DNA of 41,893 nucleotides, from IMG/VR virus record IMGVR_UViG_3300027806_000011, positions 1-41,893 of that record; one strand, given 5' to 3'. Shown piece after piece: positions 19,082-27,140 of the stretch. The notes beneath the pieces are model-generated. The model made no database searches, was not told the DNA's origin, and was given only the letters and a program-made list of their open reading frames with translations. The stretch comes from a virus. How positions within the stretch are numbered: position 1 is the stretch's first letter; every line of letters starts with the position of its first letter. Both the position numbers and the translations under genes were made by a program.

Positions 19082-19290
19082 TACTCTGTCTTACCGAACG
19101 CTGAATCAGATGTATCTAAAGCACGGAGCACGACGGGCAGCACTGCCACGACTCCTGCTGTGAAGATAGCCTTGAGTCCCGCTGCATCAAGAGTGAAGAT
19201 ATCCCCACCAGTAGCAGTAAAGGCAGCAAGGCAAGCACCAATAAAATGGCGGACATAGCTTTTAACAGCTGCAAAAGTTTTTTCATTCAT
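19081..19290 (-). CDS. Holin-like protein with two hydrophobic segments, 69 aa
   Basis: Residues 12-27 (VRHFIGACLAAFTATG) and 38-57 (LKAIFTAGVVAVLPVVLRAL) could both span the membrane, with a charged C-terminus; this fits a class II holin. It lies just before the other holin-like gene and the endolysin, so the pair may work as holin and antiholin. No direct motif proves which is which. Confidence 0.72.
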   Translation of the reverse strand: MNEKTFAAVKSYVRHFIGACLAAFTATGGDIFTLDAAGLKAIFTAGVVAVLPVVLRALDTSDSAFGKTE

Positions 19291-19308
19291 TTATTTCTCC
19301 TATATTAG

Positions 19309-20469
19309 TTATCCACTGAATCCAGTTAATGTTCTGGCAGTTCCATTACCACCAGCTCCACCATCTGAATAAAAAGTACCGCTAGTATTAGTTTCGTAGC
19401 CCAAACCTCTAGCACCACCAGTAGCAGAAACTTGAGTTACGGAACCACTGCTACAAAGAATTGTTACAGAGCCAGCGCCAGAACCTCCACCACCACCAAT
19501 AGAAGCACCAGTAACACCTCCGCCTTGTGAACCATTAGACGAAATTGTTCCAGTTCCAGAAAGAGTTCCTGTTACAAAAATAATTAAAGTTCCACCAGTT
19601 CCAAAGTATCCGTCAAGTGTTGAGTTTCCAGTGTATGCACTGTCCCCAGACCTACCTGACCTTCCACCTGGATTTCCAGCACCACCGCCAGAAGCATTAC
19701 CACCACCTACTGAATCACTTCTTCCACCAGCACCACCGTTTGCACCACCAGATGTTGCTGTTCCTGAGTTAGCACCGCCACCGCCAGCACCACCAGAGAA
19801 TGCACTACCTGATGCACCTGCACCGCCAGTTCCTGATGTTACTAAATACTTACCACCTGAGCCACCGCCACCTGTACCACCATTAGAACCATTTGAGCCG
19901 CTGTTTCCAGGACCTGAGCTGCCTGTAAATGCAGCACCTCCAGCACCACCGCCTGATGGAACTTCTGGATTGGTTACAGATGAATATGTTCCAGTGATGA
20001 TACGAATAGTATTGTTTGGATTAGTTAATGAGTTTGTGCTTGCACCACGAGCCGTCATGGTAATTGTTCCATTGACGGTTAAGTTTCCCTGAACCCAAAT
20101 GCAAGTGAAAAGTTTTCTTACACTGGGCTGGAAAGTAACTCCAGCATCAATAGTTAAGTTTCCATTGACAACAATAAGCGCAGCAGCGGAGTCTTCTGTA
20201 TTAGTAAACCATTCTTCTGACGTGAAACTAGAAACTGTTGTGTTGCCTTGTTTAACCACATAATCGTAGTTGTTCAGACCAAGACTATTGACGGTTAATG
20301 CACCTCCAACAGTTGGAACATTTTGTCGATATCCACCATTGATAATTTGTTTCATAACATCATACATGCTTGTTTGAGATACGCTTACTCCAGTAAGCGT
20401 ATTCTTTGCTAGTCCAGATTGTTTCTCTCCAGTAGAAATTGATGAAGATGAAAATATTTTATTAGCCAT
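19309..20469 (-). CDS. Glycine-rich tail adhesin, 386 aa
   Basis: Residues 1-150 are a folded start with strands (LTVNSLGLNNYDYVVKQGNT, LIVVNGNLTIDAGVTFQPSV). Residues 165-365 are over half Gly/Ser with runs like GGGAGGAAFTGSSGPGNSGS, the signature of polyglycine-II helix sandwiches as in T4-type gp38 adhesins. It would be an exposed receptor-binding tip. A partner with the same character is at 20869-21753. Confidence 0.75.
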   Translation of the reverse strand: MANKIFSSSSISTGEKQSGLAKNTLTGVSVSQTSMYDVMKQIINGGYRQNVPTVGGALTVNSLGLNNYDYVVKQGNTTVSSFTSEEWFTNTEDSAAALIVVNGNLTIDAGVTFQPSVRKLFTCIWVQGNLTVNGTITMTARGASTNSLTNPNNTIRIITGTYSSVTNPEVPSGGGAGGAAFTGSSGPGNSGSNGSNGGTGGGGSGGKYLVTSGTGGAGASGSAFSGGAGGGGANSGTATSGGANGGAGGRSDSVGGGNASGGGAGNPGGRSGRSGDSAYTGNSTLDGYFGTGGTLIIFVTGTLSGTGTISSNGSQGGGVTGASIGGGGGSGAGSVTILCSSGSVTQVSATGGARGLGYETNTSGTFYSDGGAGGNGTARTLTGFSG

Positions 20470-20869
20470 TGGTTATACCTACCTCTGGTTTTGTAATTGT
20501 TGTTTCGTCAACCCAAGAAACGGTATTGTCGTCCCATACCCATGGAACTGATTCATTTTCTTTTCCTTGGGGGTAAGGGACAGGTGGCTCCCATTGGTAA
20601 GTAGATTCATTTAGAATCCATGTTGAGTATAGCTTAGGTGCTATAAATGCATCTTTTGAAGAATCATAAGAATCTCCAATCCCAGCATATCTTTTTCTAA
20701 ATGAACCATTGTATGAAGTTTGTTTCCAGTTAGAATATCCATGAAGGTTTGTCAAAAAATCAATGCCAGCCTGTTCGGATTCAATGCCATCAATTGTTAT
20801 GACATCATTGCTAACTACGTGAACAGCTATTACAATATTGTTATCATTTAGTTTTGCAAAATGTGCCAT
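20462..20869 (-). CDS. Fibre-associated structural protein, 135 aa
   Basis: Begins MAHFAKLNDNNIVIAVHVVS, with GIDFLTNLHGYSNWKQTSYN, RKRYAGIGDSYDSSKDAFIA and a Trp-rich end (WEPPVPYP, WVWDDNTVSWV). This full pattern is common in cyanophage and other aquatic phages as an unnamed tail or fibre protein. No enzymatic motif. It overlaps both neighbours and lies between the two glycine-rich adhesins. Confidence 0.72.
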   Translation of the reverse strand: MAHFAKLNDNNIVIAVHVVSNDVITIDGIESEQAGIDFLTNLHGYSNWKQTSYNGSFRKRYAGIGDSYDSSKDAFIAPKLYSTWILNESTYQWEPPVPYPQGKENESVPWVWDDNTVSWVDETTITKPEVGITNG

Positions 20870-21753
20870 TAGAATCTAATACTCCCATCGGCGTTAAATT
20901 GATATATGTAATTAGAACCACTTGTAGTAGCAGTTGGGGAGCCAGTTGTAATTTTTGCAGGTACTGGACTGCTTATGATTACAACACCAGAACCACCATT
21001 ACCGCCAGTACCGTCGCAAGAACCCCCTCCGCCAGAACCTGTATTGGTAGTTCCATTACCACCGTTTCCAGATTCGTTGCTACCTATACCACCTCCGCCA
21101 GAGCCACCTGCGGTATATCTAGCGCCACCACCGCCACCTGCTCTGGTTACAGAAGTTCCAGTAATGCTTGATGCAGAACCGTTACCGCCAGTACCGCCTA
21201 CTGCTGAATTAGCAGCACCAGCACCTCCTGCTGCACCAGCACCACCCCCGCCTCCAGCTCCATAGTATGAAGTTCCACCAGCTCCACCTCCACCATTATT
21301 TCCTTGTGTTTTGTATGAAGCAACATCGGAAGTCAAACCAGAATTACCATAAGAAGTTTGGTCCGCGCTTCCTCCAGCAGAGCCTCCACCACCACCACCA
21401 CCGTTAGAACCGCTCATAGCGCCTCCGCCTCCGCCAAGGGCATATTCACCAAAAACAGTGCTTGCCGAACCAGGGTTTCCAACTGCGCTAGAACTTGATG
21501 TTCCTCCGCCACCGCCCCCGACTACCATCGTATAGGTTCTATTTCTATATATGGTTTTTGAGCCTGTTAAATAACCACCAGCGCCACCGCCACCGCCATT
21601 TCTAGCAATACCTGTTGAACCACCACCACCACCGCCTCCTGCGATTACTAAATAATCAACAGTTATGGGAATAAGGGCTGTATCTTCGGCAGCATTAGTT
21701 TCTTTTATTAGCTCCTGAGCAAAGCTAGATTTAGATAATTTAGATATAGCCAT
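20869..21753 (-). CDS. Glycine-rich tail adhesin, 294 aa
   Basis: Contains TVDYLVIAGGGGGGG near residue 30, a start motif of glycine-rich phage and bacterial adhesin domains, then long GGGGAGG runs, VVGGGGGG and a final GGSGVVIISS. The C-terminus (SNYIYQFNADGSIRF) is a usual closing strand. Likely an exposed tail tip like 19309-20469; the two share composition but not alignable sequence by eye. The opposite strand reads as Pro-rich ORFs, which are shadows. Confidence 0.75.
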   Translation of the reverse strand: MAISKLSKSSFAQELIKETNAAEDTALIPITVDYLVIAGGGGGGGSTGIARNGGGGGAGGYLTGSKTIYRNRTYTMVVGGGGGGTSSSSAVGNPGSASTVFGEYALGGGGGAMSGSNGGGGGGGSAGGSADQTSYGNSGLTSDVASYKTQGNNGGGGAGGTSYYGAGGGGGAGAAGGAGAANSAVGGTGGNGSASSITGTSVTRAGGGGGARYTAGGSGGGGIGSNESGNGGNGTTNTGSGGGGSCDGTGGNGGSGVVIISSPVPAKITTGSPTATTSGSNYIYQFNADGSIRF

Positions 21754-21768
21754 TATATTTCCTTATGT

Positions 21769-22095
21769 TTATAGTTCAGAACCGAAGGCTGTAAAAGTCA
21801 ATGAGCTTGCTGCGGATGCGTAAGTTACAATTACATTTCCTGAAGAAAGTGTTACACCAAGAGTTAGCGCCACCGAATCATTTGCTGCAATTGACACGTC
21901 ATATGCAATGTAGTGTGAGTCAGCTAATGTAGTACCAGTTGTTGGCTTAACAGCCAAACGGTATGTACGTGCAGAAGTTGAACGATTAGCTACAACAATT
22001 GTTGACACAACAGCAGATGAACCAGAAGATACTGTGTAAAGGTTCTCAGCGGTAGTGGCAGCAGCAGCAACTTGACCTAGTATTTTGTATGCCAT
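21769..22095 (-). CDS. Beta-rich structural protein, 108 aa
   Basis: Ala/Thr/Ser-rich with alternating hydrophobic residues (AENLYTVSSGSSAVVSTIVV, NRSTSARTYRLAVKP, YIAYDVSIAANDSVALTLGV), a beta-sandwich-like fold found in fibre or decoration proteins of aquatic phages. No catalytic residues. Position between the adhesins and the fibre suggests a tail fibre attachment or decoration protein. Confidence 0.68.
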   Translation of the reverse strand: MAYKILGQVAAAATTAENLYTVSSGSSAVVSTIVVANRSTSARTYRLAVKPTTGTTLADSHYIAYDVSIAANDSVALTLGVTLSSGNVIVTYASAASSLTFTAFGSEL

Positions 22096-22099
22096 TTAT

Positions 22100-22303
22100 T
22101 TATGCTCCCATCAATAGAAAAGGGTCTAAGCTGGAGGCGGATACCTCCGAAGCTTTTGCTAGTGGGAACCCACCAGCTGTAGAACCATCGTGTACAACGA
22201 TAGTGTCTTTGTCGGTGTCGATTGTTATCTCGCCGAGCAAACCTGTAAATGTCGAGTGTTGTGATGTTGTTCCTCGACGTAGTTGTAATGCAAATGCTGG
22301 CAT
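22100..22303 (-). CDS. Fibre N-terminal-like protein, 67 aa
   Basis: FALQLRRGTTSQHSTFTGLL, GEITIDTDKDTIVVHDGSTA, GGFPLA is the pattern of the N-terminal domain of phage fibres and major tropism determinants. Here it is a stand-alone short gene. Its C-terminus (LDPFLLMGA) resembles that of the neighbouring fibre (TDIFMMMGA). Confidence 0.75.
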   Translation of the reverse strand: MPAFALQLRRGTTSQHSTFTGLLGEITIDTDKDTIVVHDGSTAGGFPLAKASEVSASSLDPFLLMGA

Positions 22304-22305
22304 TG

Positions 22306-23964
22306 TTATGCTCCCATCATCATAAAGATGTCGGTCAATGGGTCAGTAACAATAGTTGCCCATGACGCTGTTGAACCGTTTGTAGTCAAATATTTTCCAC
22401 CATTACCAGATTGAGATGGCAGGGCATCCACAGTTCCCCAACTTGCCGTTGAACCATTGGTGGTTAGGTACTTGCCAGTATGGGTTGCTTGCGCTGGTAG
22501 TACATATACACTTGATGTATCAAGTGATACGGTAACCGCCCCGCTTCCACCACCTCCGCTTAAACCTGTACCAGCGGTAACTGCAGTGATATCACCAGAA
22601 GTTGTTACAACTTCCCACGCAGTTCCGTTATAGACATTCATATTCTTATTGGTTGAGTTCCAATAAAGAGCGCCTTCAAGAAGAGCATCTCCGTCATTGT
22701 CTAGTGTTGGAGCCGATGCTTTAGAGCCAAGATATCTGTCATCAAAGTTGTCGTAACTTGTAGCAGCAGAGCTGGCTGAAGTTGCAGCAGATGACGCACT
22801 TGTAGCAGCAGATGTTGCACTGGTTTGTGCTGATGCTGTTAGGGTTGCAATGTTTAGATAAGTACTAGTTGTTGTATCGGTGTCAGTAATAGAACCAAGG
22901 TCACGTAAGATACCTGAACCAGTAAGACCAGTTACTGCGGTAAAACTATTAGCAGCACTTGTTGCTGATGTAGCAGCACTTGCTGCACTGGTGGCAGCAG
23001 CTGTTGCAGACGCTGCAGCCGAAGTAGCTGAGGTTGCAGCAGCAGTAGCCGAGTTAGCAGCGCTGGTTGCCGAAGTTTGGATAGCAGCAACTGAGGCAGC
23101 AGCGGTTGTTGCACTAGCAGCAGCACTGGTAGCACTGGTCGCTGCAGCGGTTGCTGAAGTTGCAGCAGAAGCTGCCGATGTTGCAGCTGCCGTAGCTGAA
23201 GTGTCTGCAGAAGAAGCAGATGTTGCAGCAGCAGTGGCTGATGTAGCAGCGGATGATGCACTTGTTGCTGCTGCGGTTTGAGATGTTAATGCGCTTGCTG
23301 CAGATGTGGCTGCTGCTGTAGCGCTTGTTGCTGCCGAGCTTGCAGATGTGGCTGCTGCGCTAGCAGAACTAGCAGATGCTGTTGCTGAATTAGATGCTGA
23401 TGTAGCAGAGGTTGCTGCAGATGTAGCACTGGTTGCAGCACTAGCTGCACTAGTTGAAGCAGCTGCTACTTGAGCATCAGCAAAGTCTTTACGTACTGCA
23501 TCAGAAGATGATGTTGGTGTTGCAAGATTAGTAATCTTGTATCCACCAGCATCAAGAATAGAACCAAGGGTTGCCGTGGTTAGGGTCTTACCAGTAAGAG
23601 TTTGCGCTCCGCCAGTTCCAACAATATCTCCAGTTACTCCATGTGCTGAGGTTGCAGCTTCATGGCTGCGAGAATCTGAATAGTCACGACCAGAAACACC
23701 GTGTTCAACAGTAGCACCAACAGAGTGGGACTTGGCGGTTGAGCCATCAACACCGCGAGTTACCGTGTATGCGCTACCAACAAGACCAGTGACATCAATG
23801 ATTTCTTCATTGGCTGTATCTTTTTCAAGGATGAGTGTGAATGGATACTGCGATGGTAAACCAGAAGCAGCAGCCAGTTGCAAGCTTGTAGAGCCTGAAT
23901 CGACAGCGCTAGACAGTGTTGTCTTAGCAGCTGTCGAGCTGTAATAGCGTGTAATTGATGGCAT
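22306..23964 (-). CDS. Tail fibre with Ala/Ser/Thr repeats, 552 aa
   Basis: N-terminal 150 residues are a virion-attachment region (TLSSAVDSGSTSLQLAAASG, then VTRGVDGSTAKSHSVGATVE). Residues about 170-390 are near-exact repeats of SAATSATSA-type units forming a long trimeric stalk. The C-terminus has two copies of GKYLTTNGSTASW. The stop is two bases from the next start, and the final ATGGGAGCATAA also serves as its ribosome site. Receptor binding or stalk function is inferred. Confidence 0.82.
   Translation of the reverse strand: MPSITRYYSSTAAKTTLSSAVDSGSTSLQLAAASGLPSQYPFTLILEKDTANEEIIDVTGLVGSAYTVTRGVDGSTAKSHSVGATVEHGVSGRDYSDSRSHEAATSAHGVTGDIVGTGGAQTLTGKTLTTATLGSILDAGGYKITNLATPTSSSDAVRKDFADAQVAAASTSAASAATSATSAATSATSASNSATASASSASAAATSASSAATSATAAATSAASALTSQTAAATSASSAATSATAAATSASSADTSATAAATSAASAATSATAAATSATSAAASATTAAASVAAIQTSATSAANSATAAATSATSAAASATAAATSAASAATSATSAANSFTAVTGLTGSGILRDLGSITDTDTTTSTYLNIATLTASAQTSATSAATSASSAATSASSAATSYDNFDDRYLGSKASAPTLDNDGDALLEGALYWNSTNKNMNVYNGTAWEVVTTSGDITAVTAGTGLSGGGGSGAVTVSLDTSSVYVLPAQATHTGKYLTTNGSTASWGTVDALPSQSGNGGKYLTTNGSTASWATIVTDPLTDIFMMMGA
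22750..23470 (-). repeat. Tandem repeat encoding the fibre stalk
   Basis: About 700 bases of degenerate short repeats of Ala/Ser/Thr codons (GCA, GCT, ACT, AGC types). Such tracts gain or lose units by slippage, so stalk length may vary between phages. Confidence 0.75.
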
Positions 23965-23967
23965 TTA

Positions 23968-24867
23968 TTACCTCGTATACTGGATTGTGTTTAGGAAGTT
24001 GGCTTGTTGCTTAGCAATCTCTTCTGCTAGGCGAACTGTGTAAAGTTGGAATATGTACTTAGCAGCATTGGTTGATGCTCCAGCTTGTACTGGTTGGTCA
24101 ATAACATCTGCAGATACCGATGTTGCTGTTACCTTTCCTGGGTCTACTGTTGACAGTAAACGATACATAGCACCAAGACGAACTACATCTTCGCATGATG
24201 CTGGAAGCCCGCTAACCGTTAGTTCTTGGTTATCGGTGATTGTTGTTGGAAACTTTGTATATTGAACATTGACTGTGCGACCAGGCATTGGTGATTCTTT
24301 TAGAATCAATGCCTGCTTGATGGTTGAAGTAGTGGTGTCGTAATAGTTTTTATCAACACGGTAGTTCTTAATAATTTGCCATACGCCAGTTGAATCTGGA
24401 ACATCCCATGAGATGCCCACAATATCTTCCATTGCATCTGGCATTAAGTATGAATAATCTGCACCGTTAAAAGTAAATGTATAGTAAGTAATGCAAGGGA
24501 AGTTCATTGCCTTGATTGTTTCAAGGATTGCTCGCTTAACTTGATTACGAGGGAAGATTGGATTGTTTCGTACAACCGAACCAGCTACGTGACTTGTTGC
24601 TGTGGTTCCACGCCAGCCACGACCAATTGGATTTCCAGCCACGCCAAGTGCTTGGATAGTACCGCTAGTCTGAATAGCTTTCTTTACATAAATTAACTCA
24701 TCGTCAATTTCAACGATTCCTCTGCTGATTGCTGATGCGTCATCAACCAACATGGTTAGGTCGCCAGCAGTTGTGGCGCTAGTAATAACCGTAACTGATT
24801 CTTGGTTTTTGACGTAGGAGTTAACTTCGCCAAGGGTCTGTTCGGTCAGCTGGTTTAGTGTTGCCAT
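23968..24867 (-). CDS. Head-tail connector or adaptor protein, 299 aa
   Basis: A helical N-terminus (LNQLTEQTLGEVNSYVKNQE), a strand-rich middle (ISRGIVEIDDELIYVKKAIQ, GRGWRGTTATSHVAGSVVRN) and a helical C-terminus. It lies downstream of the capsid and upstream of the fibres, where podoviruses encode the connector to the tail (the role of T7 gp11). No direct family recognition, so the call is by position and shape. Confidence 0.6.
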   Translation of the reverse strand: MATLNQLTEQTLGEVNSYVKNQESVTVITSATTAGDLTMLVDDASAISRGIVEIDDELIYVKKAIQTSGTIQALGVAGNPIGRGWRGTTATSHVAGSVVRNNPIFPRNQVKRAILETIKAMNFPCITYYTFTFNGADYSYLMPDAMEDIVGISWDVPDSTGVWQIIKNYRVDKNYYDTTTSTIKQALILKESPMPGRTVNVQYTKFPTTITDNQELTVSGLPASCEDVVRLGAMYRLLSTVDPGKVTATSVSADVIDQPVQAGASTNAAKYIFQLYTVRLAEEIAKQQANFLNTIQYTR

Positions 24868-25118
24868 TATGCTTGCGCTGCCCTTCCAATAAGGTCAGAT
24901 GCTCTGACCGCTTTTTGAATGTCTTTCATTTTTGTTGAAGCAGGTTGAATTCCTAGCTTGCGAGCGTCACGATATGCGCTCAATTCTTTATCTGTGTTTT
25001 TAATATCGGCTGATACATGCTCATTGCTAATACTTAGATTAGCTGCACGAAGACAATCTCCCCAAGACTCATGGTCTTGAGTTGTACATCCACTTCTACA
25101 CTTCGACAATGTATTCAC
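24867..25118 (-). CDS. Small conserved structural-region protein, 83 aa
   Basis: Starts with CRSGCTTQDHESWGDCLRAA, a Cys pattern typical of small proteins in the structural block of aquatic phages, then an acidic helix and ending in a basic helix. No named family. Overlaps the connector start by one base. Confidence 0.68.
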   Translation of the reverse strand: MNTLSKCRSGCTTQDHESWGDCLRAANLSISNEHVSADIKNTDKELSAYRDARKLGIQPASTKMKDIQKAVRASDLIGRAAQA

Positions 25119-25350
25119 CGTATCCTGCAGCAGTTAACTCTGCTGCCTCTGCGTCAGTAATTGGGTTGTCATATCCACCACGAAGCACCTTGTCATAATC
25201 AGCCAAACTGCTATCTTGTGGTGAAACTATGGTTGACCAAGTTCCATTCTTCTTAACAACTGTCTTGCCCCATGGGTAAGAAACAAACCAAAGGTCATAT
25301 TGAAGACCAAGCTTGATTGTCATGGTTGGTCCACGAAATATCTTTGCCAT
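25096..25350 (-). CDS. Hypothetical protein, 84 aa
   Basis: ATG 25350 is preferred over a GTG two codons upstream. Strand-rich with aromatic residues (LGLQYDLWFVSYPWGKTVVK), an acidic helix (TDAEAAELTAAGYGEYIVEV) at the end. No family recognised. Overlaps the neighbour on both sides, in the head-completion part of the late operon. Confidence 0.68.
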   Translation of the reverse strand: MAKIFRGPTMTIKLGLQYDLWFVSYPWGKTVVKKNGTWSTIVSPQDSSLADYDKVLRGGYDNPITDAEAAELTAAGYGEYIVEV

Positions 25351-25625
25351 TACCACTTCACCTTGTCTGCCCAGTATGCTGCGGACATAACACCCTTGGC
25401 TATGTTCTTAGAGTGACGAGCCTTGAATGATTGGCGACGTTGGCGGTAAGACCTTGTTTCTCCAGCCTTCTTGGGAGAGCCTGATACACCTTGCTGACCA
25501 AACCTAATTGTCTTTACTTGTGAGCCAGACTTGGCTACGACAACATGGGATTTAGTGGGATGACTGGGTGTGCGCTTGGGTTTATTAAACCCTGCTACTC
25601 CCGCCCTCTTTAGCCTTGGGTCCAT
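25350..25625 (-). CDS. DUF5872-like basic protein, 91 aa
   Basis: Begins MDPRLKRAGVAGFNKPKRTP and ends SFKARHSKNIAKGVMSAAYW, a fully basic protein recognised as a DUF5872-like conserved phage protein in structural blocks. Basic and helical at the C-terminus, so it may bind DNA in the head. Exact function unknown. Confidence 0.72.
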   Translation of the reverse strand: MDPRLKRAGVAGFNKPKRTPSHPTKSHVVVAKSGSQVKTIRFGQQGVSGSPKKAGETRSYRQRRQSFKARHSKNIAKGVMSAAYWADKVKW

Positions 25626-25755
25626 TCTTCTTATACTCCCCGACTTTTCCTAGTATCGATTGAATACGTCCGTCTTTACGAAGACGAACAATCATTCCAT
25701 CTTTAATCTGTATTGGGTTAAAACTATGTTTCGACTTGTACTTACCAGACGACAT
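25585..25755 (-). CDS. Small basic protein, 56 aa
   Basis: ATG 25755 overlaps the stop of the 40-aa gene (TAATG). The sequence (MSSGKYKSKHSFNPIQIKDG, MIVRLRKDGRIQSILGKVGE) has a short beta-hairpin between basic tails; it overlaps the start of the 91-aa gene by 41 bases. No family recognised. Confidence 0.65.
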   Translation of the reverse strand: MSSGKYKSKHSFNPIQIKDGMIVRLRKDGRIQSILGKVGEYKKNGPKAKEGGSSRV

Positions 25756-25877
25756 TACTTTTTCTTTAGCTTAGGCTTCTTTACTGCCATCTTCTTGCCA
25801 GTCTTTTTGGCTTCAGCTTTAGCCATAGCCATTCCTTTAGCAGTATATGCAAATTCTTTCTTTCCTACTTTTGGCAT
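25755..25877 (-). CDS. Lys/Ala-rich micro-protein, 40 aa
   Basis: MPKVGKKEFAYTAKGMAMAK and a Lys-rich tail ending KKPKLKKK. Overlaps both neighbours by one or two bases (TAATG each side). Very basic, likely nucleic-acid binding. Similar short proteins occur in aquatic phages near the capsid. Confidence 0.68.
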   Translation of the reverse strand: MPKVGKKEFAYTAKGMAMAKAEAKKTGKKMAVKKPKLKKK

Positions 25878-26077
25878 TATTCTTCATCCTTGTCTGTAAA
25901 TTCTGGTGACTCTAATTCCCAATCGGGCAGATGACGAACCATTAGTTCCCACGCTTCGCCTTCTGTAAAACCTGCTTGTGCAAAAGAGTTATACAATTCA
26001 TGTGCTTGATGTGCATACTCTTGGAGTGGCGTAAAGAAATCTAACGGTAGTTCTTCAGCCTTTTTCTTTTTAGCCAT
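25877..26077 (-). CDS. Hypothetical protein, 66 aa
   Basis: Lys-rich start then an acidic helical domain (FTPLQEYAHQAHELYNSFAQ, GEAWELMVRHLPDW) and an acidic tail. No family recognised; first gene after the capsid and its trailing hairpin. GGAGAACA precedes its start. Confidence 0.72.
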   Translation of the reverse strand: MAKKKKAEELPLDFFTPLQEYAHQAHELYNSFAQAGFTEGEAWELMVRHLPDWELESPEFTDKDEE

Positions 26078-26094
26078 TGTTCTCCTTGCGTGAA

Positions 26095-26116
26095 GAGGGG
26101 TGGTTGCCCACCCCTC
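26095..26116 (-). promoter_or_regulatory. Hairpin after the capsid gene
   Basis: A 9-bp stem (GAGGGGTGG/CCACCCCTC) with a GCAA tetraloop on the leftward RNA, 12 bases after the capsid stop. No T tract follows, so it is more likely a 3'-end stabiliser or partial stop for the capsid mRNA than a full terminator. Confidence 0.65.
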
Positions 26117-26128
26117 CCACTTTGTAAA

Positions 26129-27106
26129 CTACGCAGTTGCGATGCTTGACTTGGTCTGGATGACGTAACGTGCTTCCTTGCGGAAGATGTTCCATCCGAG
26201 TAGACCCTTCCAACCCGCTGGGCGGAAGCGCATCAACTTATCTGTTACAGGACCGATAACTGTCTTTGGCTCGTAAGAAACAGCCTCAAGAAGAGCCTGC
26301 TTTCCGAGAAGAACAGTTGCGTATACCTTTGAAGTGCCTGAGCCAGAGATTGACTCGCAGCGTGGAGATTCGATATAACGAACTTGGTCGTAGATACCGA
26401 TTTCACCATTCCAAAGGTTGGCAACGCCAGCCTCTGTGTAGGTGTGAGGCAACTGCCATACAGCAGAACCAGATGATTGAGCTTCTGAACGAAGGTCATA
26501 AGATACATCTGGGTGAATTAATGCTGTGTAGAGTCCGCCTTCACGTGGCTGTACGTTTGCGCCACGAAGCTTGGCAACACCCTTACGTGCAAGAGCAGCG
26601 GTTAAGTATGCAGCTGTGGTGCTTGAAGATACGTTCTCACCGTTGATGGTTGATTCATCAGCAGAAGTTGTACCTGTGTAACGCATTGTTGCAAGAGATG
26701 TCAGCTTGTTCCAGACCAAAGAGTCTAGAGAGTCGCGCATGTTGAATGACAACATGTCTGCAACAGCTGGGTCAATTGCTGAAAGTGACTCAAGAGCCAA
26801 GCGCTCAGTTGTGATTACAGCATTGCCGTATTCATCTACTGTAACATTCACCTTGTTGGTGTTGTTAAGTGTTACTGCGTCTGGGTCTTGTGTCTGAGTT
26901 AGTGCAGTAGTTGCACGTGATAGGTCCTGATAGACCTGGAAGACGACGGTGTTACCTGGGTTTGTTACATCGACTGGGCGCTTGTCCGCAAACTTACGGA
27001 ACATTGGCTCAGAGCGAAGGTTAAACTCAATGTACTTGTCATACGCCGTCTGAATCAAGTTCGACATCGTTGATGTCGTTGTTGACGTTGCTGGTGTAGT
27101 AGGCAT
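26129..27106 (-). CDS. Major capsid protein, N4-gp56-like, 325 aa
   Basis: The length and the pattern match the N4-gp56 capsid family: helical N-arm (SNLIQTAYDKYIEFNLRSEP), then NPGNTVVFQVYQDLSRATTA, VTVDEYGNAVITTERLAL, and a long beta-rich P-domain ending in RKEARYVIQTKSSIATA. It forms the icosahedral shell. It is downstream of the scaffold gene, as is usual. Translated from AAGGAAAT upstream. Confidence 0.85.
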   Translation of the reverse strand: MPTTPATSTTTSTMSNLIQTAYDKYIEFNLRSEPMFRKFADKRPVDVTNPGNTVVFQVYQDLSRATTALTQTQDPDAVTLNNTNKVNVTVDEYGNAVITTERLALESLSAIDPAVADMLSFNMRDSLDSLVWNKLTSLATMRYTGTTSADESTINGENVSSSTTAAYLTAALARKGVAKLRGANVQPREGGLYTALIHPDVSYDLRSEAQSSGSAVWQLPHTYTEAGVANLWNGEIGIYDQVRYIESPRCESISGSGTSKVYATVLLGKQALLEAVSYEPKTVIGPVTDKLMRFRPAGWKGLLGWNIFRKEARYVIQTKSSIATA

Positions 27107-27140
27107 GATTTCCTTCTAATTGGGGTTGATTGTGGACGTA

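Noticed and set aside
19631-21265. Pro-rich rightward ORFs opposite the glycine-rich adhesins (19631-20092, 20975-21265)
   Set aside because: Gly codons read as Pro on the other strand; no ribosome sites, and the leftward frames are continuous genes.
22880-23281. Ala/Val-rich rightward ORF and Leu/Gln-rich leftward alternative frame
   Set aside because: Shadows of the Ala/Ser/Thr fibre repeat; short-period repeats keep all frames open.
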